A stretch of 64,000 bases of DNA, taken from contig NZ_FPCG01000005.1 of assembly GCF_900116905.1 (NCBI RefSeq), forward strand, positions 123,632-187,631. Direction: 5' to 3'. A program made the position numbers and the translations under genes. Positions 18,942 to 29,411 of this stretch are shown here, piece by piece. Below the pieces are notes generated by a model. The model was given only the letters and a program-made list of their open reading frames with translations, did no database searches and was not told the DNA's origin. How positions within the stretch are numbered: position 1 is the stretch's first letter; the number at the start of each line of letters is the position of its first letter. Source of the DNA: Micrococcus terreus (GTDB lineage Bacteria > Actinomycetota > Actinomycetes > Actinomycetales > Micrococcaceae).

Positions 18942-20933
18942 CCGATCCTCGGGACCCCCCGAAGACCCCGAGGTGAGGTGACGGTGGATGCTCTCCGCCA
19001 GCGCGGGACCCACCCCGGGCACCTGCTGGATCTCCTCCACGGTGGCGCCGCGAAGACGTTTGACGGACCCGAAGTGCTTGAGCACGGCGGCCCGGCGTGC
19101 GGGGCCGAGCCCGGTGACGCCGTCCAGGGCGGAGGCGGTCATCGACGTGGAGCGTCGCTGCCGGTGGAAGCTGATGGCGAATCGATGGGACTCATCGCGC
19201 AGGCGCTGCAACAGGTACAGCCCCTGGGAGGAGCGCGGCAGCACGAGGGGGAACTGCTCTCCCGGCAGCCACAGCTCCTCCAGGCGTTTGGCCAGACCGA
19301 CGACCGGAAGGTCAGTGATGCCCAGATCCGCCAGCGCGCGGGCGGCCGAGGCCACTTGGGGCGGGCCGCCGTCGACCACCACCAGCGACGGCGGATAGGC
19401 GAAACGCCTGCTGGATGGCGCCCGAGCCGCGTGGCCCTCTCCGTCCGACTCGGATGCGCTCTGCTCCCCCACCGGTGCGACGTCGTCGGGGTCCTCCGGG
19501 ATCTGGCCGGAGGCCAGGGGGCCACGCTGGGCGAGGTCCTCCACATAGTGTCGGAACCGGCGGGTGAGGACATCGCGCATGGCAGCGGTGTCGTCCTGGG
19601 CGGCGTCCCCGGTCACCGTGAACTTGCGGTAGTCCTGCTTCTTGGGGAGCCCGTCCTCCACGACCACCATGGACCCGACGACGTTGGTGCCCGAGACGTG
19701 GGAGATGTCGTAGCACTCGATCCGCAGCAGCGGCTCCGGCAGCTCCAGGGCCTCCTGCAGCTCCTGCAGGGCCGCTGACCGGGCGGTGAGGTCACCGGAG
19801 CGCCGGGTCTTGTGCAGACGCAGAGCCAGATCGGCGTTCTCCTGCACCGTGCCCATCAAGGCCCGTTTGTCTCCGCGCTGGGGCACCCGCAGGCTCACGG
19901 CCGCTCCGCGCAGCCCGCTCAACCAGGTCTGGACCTGGTCGGCATTCTCAGGCAGCTGGGGCACCAGGATCTCGCGCGGGATCCGACTGGTGTCCTCCAG
20001 GGCGCCGTAGACCTGTTCCAGCAGCGCCTCGATCATCTGGGGACCAGAGGCGTCAGAGACCTTCTCCATCACCCAGCCGCGCTGGCCGCGGATCCGCCCC
20101 TCCCGCACATGGAAGACCTGGACGGCGGCCTCGAGCTCGTCCTCCGAGAGCGCGAAGATGTCCGCCTCAGTGGAGTCCGGCAGCACCACGGCATTGCGCT
20201 CGAAGACGCGTCTGAGGGCGGCGATGTCATCCCGACGCCGGGCGGCGTCCTCGTACCGCAGATCGGCCACGGCGTCAGACATCTCCTGCTCCAGACGCCG
20301 GATGTGCTTCTGCGCATCCCCGGCCATGAAGTCGCAGAAGTCCTGAGCCAGTGCCCGGTGGTCCACCTCGCTGATCCGACCCACGCACGGTGCGGCGCAC
20401 TTGTCGATGTAGCCCATCAGACAGGGTCGGCCGGAGAGCTCGGCGCGGCGGAACACTCCGGAGGAGCAGGAGCGCACGGGGAAGACCCGCAGCATCAGGT
20501 CCACGGTCTCGCGGATCGCCTTGGCTGGGTGGAAGGGACCGAAGTACTTCACGCCTTTGCGCTTGTCCCCGCGCATCACCATCACCCGGGGGTACGTCTC
20601 GTTCATGGTCACGGCCAGGTACGGGTAGGACTTGTCGTCCCGGTACATGATGTTGAACCGCGGCGCATACTCCTTGATCCAGGTGTACTCCAGCTGCAGC
20701 GCCTCCAGCTCCGAACCCACCACGGTCCACTCCACGGCCGCGGCAGTGTGGACCATGGTGCGGGTCTTGGGGTGCAGCCGTGACGGGTCGGCGAAGTAGG
20801 AGGTCAGCCGAGAGCGCAGGCTCTTGGCCTTGCCCACGTAGATGACGCGCCCGTCCGGGTCGCGGAAGCGGTAGACGCCTGGCTGGGTGGGGATCTCCCC
20901 GGTCTTCGGGCGGTAGCTGGACGGGTCGGTCAT
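18939..20933 (-). CDS. uvrC: Excinuclease ABC subunit C
   Basis: Makes both incisions in nucleotide-excision repair. The 664-residue protein has an N-terminal GIY-YIG nuclease ([21 protein letters not shown], about residues 18-95) and a zinc-site cysteine cluster [13 protein letters not shown] near 170. The UvrB-interacting UVR helices lie near 205-240. The RNase H-like nuclease has the motif [10 protein letters not shown] near 535, and tandem helix-hairpin-helix motifs lie at the C terminus. A Ser/Glu-rich insert precedes the second nuclease. Its ATG overlaps the plsC stop (ATGA). Confidence 0.96.
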   Translation of the reverse strand: MTDPSSYRPKTGEIPTQPGVYRFRDPDGRVIYVGKAKSLRSRLTSYFADPSRLHPKTRTMVHTAAAVEWTVVGSELEALQLEYTWIKEYAPRFNIMYRDDKSYPYLAVTMNETYPRVMVMRGDKRKGVKYFGPFHPAKAIRETVDLMLRVFPVRSCSSGVFRRAELSGRPCLMGYIDKCAAPCVGRISEVDHRALAQDFCDFMAGDAQKHIRRLEQEMSDAVADLRYEDAARRRDDIAALRRVFERNAVVLPDSTEADIFALSEDELEAAVQVFHVREGRIRGQRGWVMEKVSDASGPQMIEALLEQVYGALEDTSRIPREILVPQLPENADQVQTWLSGLRGAAVSLRVPQRGDKRALMGTVQENADLALRLHKTRRSGDLTARSAALQELQEALELPEPLLRIECYDISHVSGTNVVGSMVVVEDGLPKKQDYRKFTVTGDAAQDDTAAMRDVLTRRFRHYVEDLAQRGPLASGQIPEDPDDVAPVGEQSASESDGEGHAARAPSSRRFAYPPSLVVVDGGPPQVASAARALADLGITDLPVVGLAKRLEELWLPGEQFPLVLPRSSQGLYLLQRLRDESHRFAISFHRQRRSTSMTASALDGVTGLGPARRAAVLKHFGSVKRLRGATVEEIQQVPGVGPALAESIHRHLTSGSSGGPEDR

Positions 20934-21595
20934 GCCTGAGACGAGGAGCTGTTGTACTCATCCACCCGCTCCTGGCCGGTCAGCACGGCGATCGCGTCCA
21001 TCACCTGGGCCGTGGCGTCGCGGCGGACCGGCAGCGGGTGCTTGCGCCCGAGATGTTCGAACTGGAGGGGTTCGCCCACGGTGACGGTGAAGTGCCGCGG
21101 TCGGAAGCCGTTGGAGCCGGGAGGCTGCAGCTGTTCGGTGCCGATCAGCCCCACGGGGACCACGGGGACGCCGGTGGCCAGGGCCAGCCAGCCCACGCCC
21201 GTGCGCCCTCGGTACAGACGACCGTCCCTGCTGCGCGTGCCCTCGGGATAGATGCCCACTCCCTGTCCGTCCTCGACCAGCTCCACGAGCCGGTCCAGGG
21301 CGGCCACCGATGCCGCCTGCTCTCCTCGTTGAACGGGGATGGAGCCCACGGACTCGAAGAACTCCTTCATCACCCAGCCCTTCACGCCGGACTGGGTGAA
21401 GTACTCGGCCTTGGCGAAGAAGTGCACCATCCGCGGCATGGTGGCCTGGATGATCACCGAGTCCAGGAAGGACAGGTGGTTGGAGGCCACGATGAACCCG
21501 CCCTCAGTGGGCACGTTCTCCAAGCCGGTCACGGTGGGCCGGCAGGTGGTCTTCAGGGCCAGTCGGAATCCGGTGCGCAGTGCAGGGCTGGTCAT
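20930..21595 (-). CDS. plsC: 1-Acyl-sn-glycerol-3-phosphate acyltransferase family protein
   Basis: Membrane-associated acyltransferase, probably making phosphatidic acid. The protein has 221 residues from the ATG at 21595. The catalytic NHLSFLDS (an N-x4-D variant; the usual form is HxxxxD, here SNHLSFLD) lies near residue 38. The phosphate-binding [10 protein letters not shown] lies near 115 and [14 protein letters not shown] after it. The start overlaps the stop of the upstream HAD gene (ATGA) and its stop overlaps uvrC (ATGA), so the four genes from uvrA to uvrC look translationally coupled. Confidence 0.9.
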   Translation of the reverse strand: MTSPALRTGFRLALKTTCRPTVTGLENVPTEGGFIVASNHLSFLDSVIIQATMPRMVHFFAKAEYFTQSGVKGWVMKEFFESVGSIPVQRGEQAASVAALDRLVELVEDGQGVGIYPEGTRSRDGRLYRGRTGVGWLALATGVPVVPVGLIGTEQLQPPGSNGFRPRHFTVTVGEPLQFEHLGRKHPLPVRRDATAQVMDAIAVLTGQERVDEYNSSSSQA

Positions 21596-22320
21596 GACAC
21601 CCCATTCTGCAGTGTCCTGCACACGGTGGGCAGATCCACCGGGTCGGAGCACAGGGCCGTGGCGGCCTCCAGCTCGCCGGGAGCGGAGAATCCCCAGGTC
21701 ACGCCCACACTGGGCAGGCCGTGGTGCTCGGCTCCGTCCAGGTCATAGTGCCGGTCCCCCACCATCACCACATCGATCACGTTGCGTGCCTGGTCTCCGG
21801 TGGACCTCCCGACGGCGGCCAGGGCCTGGGCGATCGCCTCCACCTTGGTGCCGTGGGCAGGCAGGGGCGCCTGCTCGTCGTCGGAGGCGCCGCAGACGGC
21901 GTGAAAGACGTGGTCCAGCCCCTGCAGGGCCAGCAGGCGACGCGCAGCGGACACGGGCTTGGAGGTGGCCACGGCCAGGACGTGGTCCTGGGCCAGGTCC
22001 TCCAGCGCCTGAGGGATCCCGGGGTAGGGGCGGCTGGCGGCCATGCCGGTGGCCCAGTATGCGGCCCGGTAGTCCCGGATCAGCGTGGACACGTTCTGCT
22101 CGGTGACGCCGTCCAGGTTGAGCAGGCCGGTGCGCAGCGGTGGGCCGACGAGGGAACGCAGCTGCTCCGGCGTGGGGGTGGGCAGACCGTGCCGGGCCAG
22201 AGTGGCGGCGATGCCCCCGGTGATGGAGCCGGCCGGGTCCACCAGGGTTCCATCCAGGTCCAGCAGGATCACCGGCCGACCGTCCACCGCCCCGCTCTGG
22301 TCCAGTTCCACCGATCTCAC
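21592..22320 (-). CDS. HAD-family hydrolase, phosphoglycolate phosphatase-like
   Basis: Predicted phosphatase of the Gph/pyrophosphatase PpaX-like group. The protein has 242 residues from GTG at 22320, whose bases overlap the uvrA stop (GTGA) and follow GGAG in the uvrA coding sequence. Motif I is LDLDGTLVD (Asp 21 and Asp 23), motif II is VATSK and motif IV is [12 protein letters not shown]; an alpha-helical cap lies between I and II. Its substrate is unknown. Sitting between uvrA and plsC suggests a house-cleaning or glycolate-phosphate repair role, but that is inference. Confidence 0.87.
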   Translation of the reverse strand: MRSVELDQSGAVDGRPVILLDLDGTLVDPAGSITGGIAATLARHGLPTPTPEQLRSLVGPPLRTGLLNLDGVTEQNVSTLIRDYRAAYWATGMAASRPYPGIPQALEDLAQDHVLAVATSKPVSAARRLLALQGLDHVFHAVCGASDDEQAPLPAHGTKVEAIAQALAAVGRSTGDQARNVIDVVMVGDRHYDLDGAEHHGLPSVGVTWGFSAPGELEAATALCSDPVDLPTVCRTLQNGVS

Positions 22321-25300
22321 AGGATCTCCGCCAGGAACCGTCCGGTGTGGCTGGCCTCCACCCGGGCGACCTCCTCTGGTGTGCCGGTGGCCACGATCCT
22401 GCCGCCGCCGGAACCGCCCTCCGGACCGAGGTCGATGAGGTGGTCTGCGGTCTTGATGACATCCAGGTTGTGCTCGATGGTGATGACGGTGTTGCCCTTC
22501 TCCACCAGTCCGTTGAGCACGTCCAGCAGCTTGCGGATGTCCTCGAAGTGCAGACCGGTGGTGGGCTCGTCCAGCACGTAGACGGAGCGGCCATTGGAGC
22601 GGCGCTGCAGCTCGGTGGCGAGCTTGACCCGCTGGGCCTCGCCGCCAGAGAGCGTGGTGGCCGGCTGGCCCAGCCGCACATAGCCCAGTCCGACGTCCAC
22701 CAGGGTGTTGAGGAAGCGGGAGATCTTCGTGTACGCGGAGAAGAACTCGGCGGCCTCCTCGATCGGCATGTTGAGCACCTCGGCGATGTTCTTGCCCTTG
22801 TAGTGCACCTCCAGGGTCTCCCGGTTGTACCGGGCCCCTTCGCACACCTCACAGGGGACGTAGACGTCCGGCAGGAAGTTCATCTCGATCTTCAGGGTGC
22901 CGTCACCGGAGCACGCCTCGCAGCGACCGCCCTTGATGTTGAAGGAGAACCGTCCGGGCTGGTAGCCGCGCACCTTGGCCTCGGGCGTCTCGGCGAACAA
23001 CTGCCGGATGGCGTCGAACACGCCGGTGTAGGTGGCCGGGTTGGACCGTGGCGTGCGTCCAATGGGGCTCTGGTCCACGTGCACCACCTTGTCCAGGTGC
23101 TCGAGTCCCTCCACGCGCCGGTGCCGCCCGGGCACGTGGCGGGCGTTGTTGAGCTGATTGGCCAGGACCTTGTACAGGATCTCGTTGACCAAGGTGGACT
23201 TGCCTGAACCGGAGACACCCGTGACCGCGGTGAACACGCCCAGGGGCACCTCCACCGAGACATCCTGCAGATTGTTCTCCCGGGCCCCGACGACGGTCAG
23301 CTTCCGTTCCGGATCCAGCGGCCGGCGCTGGGCCGGGACGGGGATGGAACGTCGTCCGGACAGATAGTCGCCGGTGATGGACCGCTTGTTCTTCTTCAGA
23401 CCGGCCAGGGACCCGGAGTGCACGATCTCTCCACCGTGCTCGCCGGCGCGGGGGCCGATGTCCACGATCCAGTCCGCCTCGGCGATGGTGTCCTCGTCAT
23501 GCTCGACCACGATCAGGGTGTTGCCCAGGTCGCGCAGGCGCAGCAGGGTCTCGATCAGGCGCCGGTTGTCCCGCTGATGCAGACCGATGGAGGGCTCGTC
23601 CAGCACATACAGCACTCCCACCAGGCCCGAGCCGATCTGGGTGGCCAGACGGATGCGCTGGGCCTCACCGCCGGAGAGGGTGCCCGCCGGGCGCTCCAGG
23701 TTCAGGTAGTCCAGTCCCACGTCCAGCAGGAAGTGCAGGCGGGCCAGGATCTCCTTGAGGACCTGATCGGCGATCTGCAGGTCCCGCTCGCTCAGGTCCA
23801 GCCCCTCCAGGAAGTCGATCATCTCCGGCATGGGCAGGTTCGAGGCCTCGGCGATGGAGCGTCCACCGACCAGCACGGAGAGCGAGGTGGGGTTCAGCCG
23901 GGTGCCGTTGCAGGCCGGGCAGGGGATCTGCCTCATGTAGGACTCGTAGCGGTCCCGGGCCTGATCGGACTCGGTCTCCAGGTGCTTGCGGTGGATGTAG
24001 TCCACCACGCCCTCGAACCCCTGCGTGTACTTGCGCTCCCTGCCGAAGCGGTTGCGGTACTGGACCACCACCTTGTAGTCCTTGCCGTGCAGGATCGCGG
24101 TGCGGGCCGTCGTCGGGAGATCCTCCCAGGGCGTGTCCATGGAGAAGCCGAGCTCCTCGGCCAGACCGGACATCAGGCGCTGCCAGTACTCCGAGGTGGA
24201 CTTGCCCATGGACCAGGGCGCCACGGCGCCCTCGCTCAGGGCGAGCTCCGGGTTGGGGACCACGAGCTCCTCGTCCACCTCCAGACGGGTGCCGATGCCG
24301 GTGCAGGTGGAGCAGGCGCCGAAGGGGTTGTTGAAGGAGAAGGAGCGCGGCTCGATCTCATCGATGGTCAGCTGGTGGCCGTTGGGGCAGGAGAGCTTCT
24401 CCGAGAACGAGCGGTAGCGCGGGGTGCCCTCGGCGTCCACCGCATCCCATTCACCACTGTTGGCCTTGCCGGGATCCACCTGGGCGTCCACGTCCACGAA
24501 GTCGATCACCACGAGGCCGTCGGCCAGCTTCAGGGCGGTCTCCACGGAGTCGGTCAGCCGCTGGCGGATCCCCTCCTTCATGGCCAGGCGGTCCACGACG
24601 ACGGCGATGGTGTGCTTGACCTGCTTCTTCAGCTTCGGCGGATCGGAGAGCTGGATCTGTTCGCCGTCCACGATCGCCCGGGAGAAGCCCTGGGTCGCCA
24701 GCGAGGAGAACACGTCCACGAACTCGCCCTTGCGGCCGCGGGCCACCGGGGCCAGCACCTGGAAGCGGGTGCGTTCGGGCAGGGCGGTGAGCTGGTCCAC
24801 GATCTGCTGCGGGGTCTGGCGCGAGGCCGGCTCGCCGCATTCAGGACAGTGCGGGACGCCGATGCGCGCCCACAGCAGCCGCATGTAGTCGTACACCTCG
24901 GTGATGGTGCCGACGGTCGAACGCGGGTTGCGGTTGGTGGACTTCTGATCGATGGAGACCGCTGGGGAGAGCCCCTCGATGAAGTCCACGGCAGGTTTGT
25001 CCACCCGGCCCAGGAACATGCGGGCATAGGAGGACAGCGACTCGACGTAGCGACGTTGCCCCTCGGCGAAGATGGTGTCGAACGCCAGGGAGGACTTGCC
25101 CGAACCGGACAGTCCGGTGAAGACCACCAGCGAGTCCCGGGGGATGTCCAGGTCCACGTTCTTCAGGTTGTGTTCGCGGGCCCCCTGGACGACGATCCGA
25201 TCCGGATCGATGCTCTTGCCGCCGGACGCCGGACCTGAGGCGAGGCCGCGCCCCCGCCCCGACGTCTGGGCGGCTCCGCGGTCAGCGGTGGAGGTGCGGG

Positions 25301-25337
25301 CGGTGGACGGGGATGACTTCTGACGGGATGCGGACAC
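22317..25337 (-). CDS. uvrA: Excinuclease ABC subunit A
   Basis: Damage-recognition ATPase of nucleotide-excision repair. The protein has 1006 residues from the preferred GTG at 25337, placed 7 nt after TACAGT; a GTG at 25346 would begin inside that box. The first 45 residues are a Ser/Gly-rich non-conserved tail. Walker A motifs are GLSGSGKSS (near 75) and GVSGSGKST (near 700). ABC signatures LSGGEAQRI and LSGGEAQRV and zinc-finger cysteines (CPEC, CPAC, CEAC...CEVC) are present. A LexA-like box precedes it. Confidence 0.96.
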   Translation of the reverse strand: MSASRQKSSPSTARTSTADRGAAQTSGRGRGLASGPASGGKSIDPDRIVVQGAREHNLKNVDLDIPRDSLVVFTGLSGSGKSSLAFDTIFAEGQRRYVESLSSYARMFLGRVDKPAVDFIEGLSPAVSIDQKSTNRNPRSTVGTITEVYDYMRLLWARIGVPHCPECGEPASRQTPQQIVDQLTALPERTRFQVLAPVARGRKGEFVDVFSSLATQGFSRAIVDGEQIQLSDPPKLKKQVKHTIAVVVDRLAMKEGIRQRLTDSVETALKLADGLVVIDFVDVDAQVDPGKANSGEWDAVDAEGTPRYRSFSEKLSCPNGHQLTIDEIEPRSFSFNNPFGACSTCTGIGTRLEVDEELVVPNPELALSEGAVAPWSMGKSTSEYWQRLMSGLAEELGFSMDTPWEDLPTTARTAILHGKDYKVVVQYRNRFGRERKYTQGFEGVVDYIHRKHLETESDQARDRYESYMRQIPCPACNGTRLNPTSLSVLVGGRSIAEASNLPMPEMIDFLEGLDLSERDLQIADQVLKEILARLHFLLDVGLDYLNLERPAGTLSGGEAQRIRLATQIGSGLVGVLYVLDEPSIGLHQRDNRRLIETLLRLRDLGNTLIVVEHDEDTIAEADWIVDIGPRAGEHGGEIVHSGSLAGLKKNKRSITGDYLSGRRSIPVPAQRRPLDPERKLTVVGARENNLQDVSVEVPLGVFTAVTGVSGSGKSTLVNEILYKVLANQLNNARHVPGRHRRVEGLEHLDKVVHVDQSPIGRTPRSNPATYTGVFDAIRQLFAETPEAKVRGYQPGRFSFNIKGGRCEACSGDGTLKIEMNFLPDVYVPCEVCEGARYNRETLEVHYKGKNIAEVLNMPIEEAAEFFSAYTKISRFLNTLVDVGLGYVRLGQPATTLSGGEAQRVKLATELQRRSNGRSVYVLDEPTTGLHFEDIRKLLDVLNGLVEKGNTVITIEHNLDVIKTADHLIDLGPEGGSGGGRIVATGTPEEVARVEASHTGRFLAEIL

Positions 25338-25344
25338 GCCCTCC

Positions 25345-25350
25345 ACTGTA
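25345..25350 (-). promoter_or_regulatory. Leaderless-type -10 box of uvrA
   Basis: TACAGT on the minus strand, exactly 7 nt before the GTG at 25337. A LexA-like box lies 14 bp further upstream. Confidence 0.5.
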
Positions 25351-25364
25351 TTCCAGCACCCCTG

Positions 25365-25380
25365 TCGAAGTCATGTTCGA
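25365..25380. promoter_or_regulatory. LexA (SOS) box upstream of uvrA
   Basis: The 16-bp sequence TCGAAG-TCAT-GTTCGA differs at one position from the actinobacterial SOS consensus TCGAAC-N4-GTTCGA. It lies 14 bp upstream of the putative uvrA -10 box, where a bound repressor would block RNA polymerase. uvrA is a classical LexA target. Confidence 0.72.
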
Positions 25381-25433
25381 ATCCGGTGGATCCGGCACCT
25401 TCCCGGGCGTGCTTCGCGCAGGGCGGAACAGCG

Positions 25434-25835
25434 TCAGCGCGGTCCGCCAGAGCCGAACACGGACTCCAGCTGCCGGACCGCCTGAGCGCGACTGAATCCC
25501 AGGGATCGTGCCCGTTCGGCATACACCTGGGCGGCCTCCAGCAGGTGCCGACGCGACTCGTCTCCATTGTGGGCCACCACCGTGCCCAAACGAGGCCGTG
25601 CCGTGACCACGCCGGCCTGCTCCAGCTCCTTGTACGCGCGCGCCACGGTGTTGGCGGAGACGCCCAGGCCCGAGGCCAGCGCCCTCACCGTGGGAAGCCG
25701 CGTGCCCACGCCCAGCCGCTGCTGCTGGATCAGCTCGAGCAGACCGGTGCGCACCTGTTCGAAGGGCGGGACCGTGGAGCTGGTCTTGATCGTCAACGCG
25801 TTCAGAAGCCAGACCGGGATCTCCGTGGTGGTCAT
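25434..25835 (-). CDS. GntR-family transcriptional regulator, YtrA subfamily
   Basis: Short GntR regulator. The 133-residue protein has an N-terminal winged helix-turn-helix (about 20-85, including LPTVRALASGLGVSANTVARAYKELE) and only about 45 residues after it, the YtrA-type arrangement. YtrA regulators normally sit with ABC-transporter genes, but here no transporter is adjacent; uvrA and a hydrolase flank it. The ATG has GGAGGA upstream. A 6-6-6 palindrome just after its -10 box suggests autoregulation. Confidence 0.88.
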   Translation of the reverse strand: MTTTEIPVWLLNALTIKTSSTVPPFEQVRTGLLELIQQQRLGVGTRLPTVRALASGLGVSANTVARAYKELEQAGVVTARPRLGTVVAHNGDESRRHLLEAAQVYAERARSLGFSRAQAVRQLESVFGSGGPR

Positions 25836-25882
25836 CTCTCCGGTCCTCCTCCAGGCGGCACCCGCACCACCTGGCGCGAGCA

Positions 25883-25906
25883 GGGCAGTCAGTCCTGCCC
25901 AGTCTA
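25883..25906 (-). promoter_or_regulatory. gntR promoter with adjacent operator-like palindrome
   Basis: On the minus strand TAGACT (25901-25906) looks like a -10 box. It is followed directly by the inverted repeat GGGCAG-N6-CTGCCC (25883-25900), which would cover the transcription start. The placement fits repression by the GntR protein encoded downstream. Confidence 0.5.
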
Positions 25907-25981
25907 AAGAGGTTTCGCCTGCAGGCCAGAAACAGATGCCAGCAGTCGGTGCTCTCTTGCCCCCGGGCCAGTGTGCGTCCC

Positions 25982-25987
25982 TAGACT
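25982..25987 (+). promoter_or_regulatory. Leaderless-type -10 box of the MBL-fold hydrolase
   Basis: TAGACT with 7 nt between it and the ATG at 25995; no Shine-Dalgarno sequence in between. Confidence 0.5.
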
Positions 25988-25994
25988 GTCCCCC

Positions 25995-26675
25995 ATGCCC
26001 ACAGCTTCCTCAGCGATCCAGCTGCTCCATGACCTGCCCCGTGTGACGATCCGTCAGCGCTCGGTCTCGGAGATGGACAACAACGTCTACCTCATCACCT
26101 CCAAGACCTCCGGCGTGCAGGTCTTGATCGACGCCGCGGCTGATGCTCCCGCGATCGGCGAGCTGATCGAGTCGGCGCGTGAGGACACCCCGTGCGCACT
26201 GCGCCTGACCACCGTGATCACCACCCACCGGCACTGGGACCACATTCGGGCATTGGCCGAGGTGGTGGAGCAGACCGGTGCCGGCACCGCCGCCGGCGTG
26301 GACGACGCCGAGGCGATCACCGAGGAGACCGGCGTGGCCCAGAAGGGTCTGCTGCAGCACGGCGACACCGCCACCTTCGACGGGATCAGCCTGCGCGTGG
26401 TGGGCCTGCGCGGACACACCCCCGGCTCTGTCGCCCTGGTCTACGAGCCGGAGGACGGGGCACTGATCTGCTTCAGCGGCGACTCCCTCTTCCCCGGAGG
26501 GGTGGGCAACACCCAGCAGGACCCCGACCGGTTCGCCTCACTGTGGACCGATGTGAAGGAACGCCTCTTCGACGCCTACCCCGATGACACCGTGGTCCAT
26601 CCAGGACACGGCGCCTCCACCACCCTGGGCCAGGAACGTCCCCACCTGCAGGAGTGGCGCGAGCGGGGCTGGTGA
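25995..26675 (+). CDS. Metallo-beta-lactamase fold hydrolase, glyoxalase II-like
   Basis: Soluble hydrolase with a binuclear metal site. The protein has 226 residues from the ATG at 25995; an upstream in-frame ATG at 25971 lies before the -10 box and is rejected. Metal ligands are visible in TTHRHWDHI (HxHxDH variant THRHWDH), LRGHTPGSVAL, CFSGDSLFPGGVGN and VVHPGHG. The substrate could be a thioester, as in hydroxyacylglutathione hydrolase-like proteins, but actinobacteria use mycothiol rather than glutathione. It is monocistronic or weakly linked to the helicase 57 bp downstream. Confidence 0.88.
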   Translation: MPTASSAIQLLHDLPRVTIRQRSVSEMDNNVYLITSKTSGVQVLIDAAADAPAIGELIESAREDTPCALRLTTVITTHRHWDHIRALAEVVEQTGAGTAAGVDDAEAITEETGVAQKGLLQHGDTATFDGISLRVVGLRGHTPGSVALVYEPEDGALICFSGDSLFPGGVGNTQQDPDRFASLWTDVKERLFDAYPDDTVVHPGHGASTTLGQERPHLQEWRERGW

Positions 26676-26719
26676 CCCGGCGATCCTGGCGCCGCGGCGG
26701 ATGGTCTCCGCCCGCCCAC

Positions 26720-26725
26720 TAGGCT
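26720..26725 (+). promoter_or_regulatory. Leaderless-type -10 box of the DUF3516 helicase
   Basis: TAGGCT with 7 nt between it and the ATG at 26733, the same geometry as for the hydrolase just upstream. Confidence 0.5.
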
Positions 26726-26732
26726 GGCAGGG

Positions 26733-29411
26733 ATGCTCCTCACCGACCTGCTTCCCCTGCCCCATACCGACGACACCGGCACCGATCCCACCATAGGCAC
26801 CCCCGAGCCCGATGCGGTCTACGATGCCTTCCTGCAGTGGACCCGGCAACGGGAGATCACGCTCTATCCGGCCCAGGATGAGGCGGCCATGGAGCTGGTC
26901 CAGGGCCACCACGTCATCCTGGCCACCCCCACCGGGTCGGGGAAGTCCCTGGTGGCCGTGGCCGCCCATGCCCACGGGCTGGCCAGCGGACGTCGCAGCT
27001 ACTACACCGCGCCGCTGAAGGCCCTGGTCTCGGAGAAGTTCTTCGCCCTCGTCGAGATCTTCGGCGCGCAGAACGTGGGGATGGTCACCGGGGACTCCTC
27101 GGTCAACGGGGATGCGCCGATCATCTGCTGCACCTCGGAGATCCTGGCCAACCTGGCCCTGCGCCAAGGGTCGGGCCTGGAGGTGGGGCCGGTGGTGATG
27201 GACGAGTTCCACTTCTACGCCGACCCGCAGCGCGGCTGGGCCTGGCAGGTCCCCCTGCTGGAGCTGCCCCAGGCTCAGTTCCTCCTGATGAGCGCCACCC
27301 TGGGTGACACCACCCGCTTCGAGAAGGACCTGCAGGAGCGGACCGGACGCACTGCTGTCACCATCGCCCACGCCGAACGGCCCATCCCGCTGAGCTATGA
27401 GTGGTCGGAGCAGCACGTGCAGGATGCGGTGGAGGAACTGGTCACCACCCACCAGGCACCGGTCTATGTGGTCCACTTCTCCCAGCTGGACGCCGTGGAA
27501 CGGGCCCAGTCCCTGTCCTCCCTGTCGATCGCCACCCGGGAGGAGAAGGACCGCATCGCCGAGCGCATCACCGGGTTCCGCTTCTCAGCCGGATTCGGCA
27601 AGACCCTGAACCGACTGGTCCGCGCGGGCATCGGCGTCCATCACGCCGGCATGCTGCCCAAGTACCGTCGCCTCGTCGAGCGGCTGGCCCAGGAGGGCCT
27701 GCTCAAGGTCATCTGCGGCACGGACACCCTCGGGGTGGGCATCAACGTGCCCATCCGCACCGTGCTGATCACGGCACTGAGCAAGTTTGACGGCGAACGC
27801 ACCCGCCTGCTCAATGCCCGCGAGTTCCACCAGATCGCCGGTCGAGCCGGACGGGCCGGATTCGACACCGCCGGCACCGTGGTGGTCCAGGCCCCGGAGC
27901 ACGTGATCGAGAACGCCCGAGCCCAGGCCAAGGCCGCCGCGAAGTTCGCCGGGGTCAAGGACGAGGCCGAACGGGCCAAGCGGATGAAGCAGTCCACCAG
28001 GTCCTCTCCCAAGAAGACACCACCCCAGGGGTTCGTCTCCTGGGGCCGGGCCACCTTCGAGAAGCTGACCACCGCCGAGCCCGAGGCCATGTCCAGCCAC
28101 ATGCGCGTCAACCATTCGATGCTGCTGAACATCCTCGAGCGGCCCGGCGATCCGGTCATCGCCGTCCGACGGCTGCTGCGCAGCACGCACGAGACCCCTG
28201 CTCGGCAGGCGGCCCTGATGCGACGTGCTCTCGGGATCTTCCGTGAACTGCTGGCCACCGGCGTGGTGGAGAAGCTCCCCCAGCCCGATCCCGAAGGCCG
28301 CACGGTCGAACTCACGGTGGACCTGCAGCCGGACTTCGCCCTGAACCAGCCGCTCTCCCCCTTCGCGCTCGCGGCCTTCGAGCTGCTGGACCCGGCAGAT
28401 CCGGAGTACGCACTGGACATGGTCTCGATCATCGAAGCCACCCTGGATCCGCCACGCCAGGTCCTCTCAGCCCAGCTCAAGAAGGCCAAGGGCGAGGCCG
28501 TGGCGGCCATGAAGGCCGAGGGCATGGACTACACCGACCGGATGAACGCGCTGGACGAGATCACCTACCCCCAGCCGCTCGCCGAGCTGCTGGAGCAGCA
28601 GTTCGAGGTGTACCGAGCGCAGGCACCGTGGCTCAACGACTTCGAGCTCTCCCCCAAGTCGGTGGTGCGCGACATGTTCGAACGGGCCATGGGCTTCACC
28701 GACTACGTGAACTTCTACGGGATCGCCCGGTCCGAAGGCGTGCTGTTGCGCTACCTGACCGATGCCGTCAAAGCCCTGCGCCAGACCATCCCCCAGGACG
28801 CCCGCACCGAGGAGATCGACCTCATCCTGAGCTGGCTGGACGAGATGGTCAAGCAGACCGACTCCTCCCTGCTCGAGGAGTGGGAGGACCTGCTGGCCGG
28901 GGACATCGACGAGCTGAAGAAGGACCATGAGGCCCTCGAGCCCCCTGCTCCCCCACGCCTGACCTCCAACGTCCCCGTGTTCACGGTGATGGTGCGCAAC
29001 GCCATGTTCCGGCGGGTGCGCCTGTTCGGTGACGAGCAGGACCGGGCCCTGGCCGAGCTGGACGCGCCCGACGGCGGCCCCTCACGGAACGCGGTCTTCT
29101 CACCGGATGACTGGGCGGACGCGATGGACGGCTACTTCGGTGACTACGAGGACATCGACGATGGGCCCGCGGCCCGCGGTCCGCAGTACTTCCGGGTCAA
29201 CACCACGCCATCGCCGGAGCCGGGAGGCGGCGTGCCCGAGGGCGTCACCGGTCAGCGTTGGTGGGCGGTGCGGCAGATCCTGGTGGATCCGGAGGGCAAT
29301 CTGGACTGGGGCATCAACGCCATGGTGGACCTGGACGCCTCGGACGAGTTCGCCCGTCCGGTCATCCAGGTGGTCTCCGTGGGCGCACCTGAGGCAGGCT
29401 GGGCGCTATGA
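26733..29411 (+). CDS. DEAD/DEAH-box RNA/DNA helicase with C-terminal DUF3516 domain
   Basis: Ski2-like superfamily 2 helicase of a mainly actinobacterial group; its substrate is unknown. The protein has 892 residues. Motifs: Q-like YPAQDEA, Walker A TPTGSGKS (65-72), YTAPLKALVSEK, DEFH box (157-160), SAT (187-189), and motif VI QIAGRAGRAGF near 365. The region after about residue 430 matches DUF3516. The ATG lies 7 nt after TAGGCT and has no Shine-Dalgarno. It overlaps the peptidase gene by 4 bp. Confidence 0.92.
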   Translation: MLLTDLLPLPHTDDTGTDPTIGTPEPDAVYDAFLQWTRQREITLYPAQDEAAMELVQGHHVILATPTGSGKSLVAVAAHAHGLASGRRSYYTAPLKALVSEKFFALVEIFGAQNVGMVTGDSSVNGDAPIICCTSEILANLALRQGSGLEVGPVVMDEFHFYADPQRGWAWQVPLLELPQAQFLLMSATLGDTTRFEKDLQERTGRTAVTIAHAERPIPLSYEWSEQHVQDAVEELVTTHQAPVYVVHFSQLDAVERAQSLSSLSIATREEKDRIAERITGFRFSAGFGKTLNRLVRAGIGVHHAGMLPKYRRLVERLAQEGLLKVICGTDTLGVGINVPIRTVLITALSKFDGERTRLLNAREFHQIAGRAGRAGFDTAGTVVVQAPEHVIENARAQAKAAAKFAGVKDEAERAKRMKQSTRSSPKKTPPQGFVSWGRATFEKLTTAEPEAMSSHMRVNHSMLLNILERPGDPVIAVRRLLRSTHETPARQAALMRRALGIFRELLATGVVEKLPQPDPEGRTVELTVDLQPDFALNQPLSPFALAAFELLDPADPEYALDMVSIIEATLDPPRQVLSAQLKKAKGEAVAAMKAEGMDYTDRMNALDEITYPQPLAELLEQQFEVYRAQAPWLNDFELSPKSVVRDMFERAMGFTDYVNFYGIARSEGVLLRYLTDAVKALRQTIPQDARTEEIDLILSWLDEMVKQTDSSLLEEWEDLLAGDIDELKKDHEALEPPAPPRLTSNVPVFTVMVRNAMFRRVRLFGDEQDRALAELDAPDGGPSRNAVFSPDDWADAMDGYFGDYEDIDDGPAARGPQYFRVNTTPSPEPGGGVPEGVTGQRWWAVRQILVDPEGNLDWGINAMVDLDASDEFARPVIQVVSVGAPEAGWAL

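Noticed and set aside
23418..25238. 606-codon plus-strand open frame opposite uvrA
   Set aside because: Low-complexity translation mirroring uvrA; no family features.
25338..25346. GTG at 25346 as uvrA start
   Set aside because: It lies within the TACAGT -10 box, so a transcript from that promoter could not contain it.
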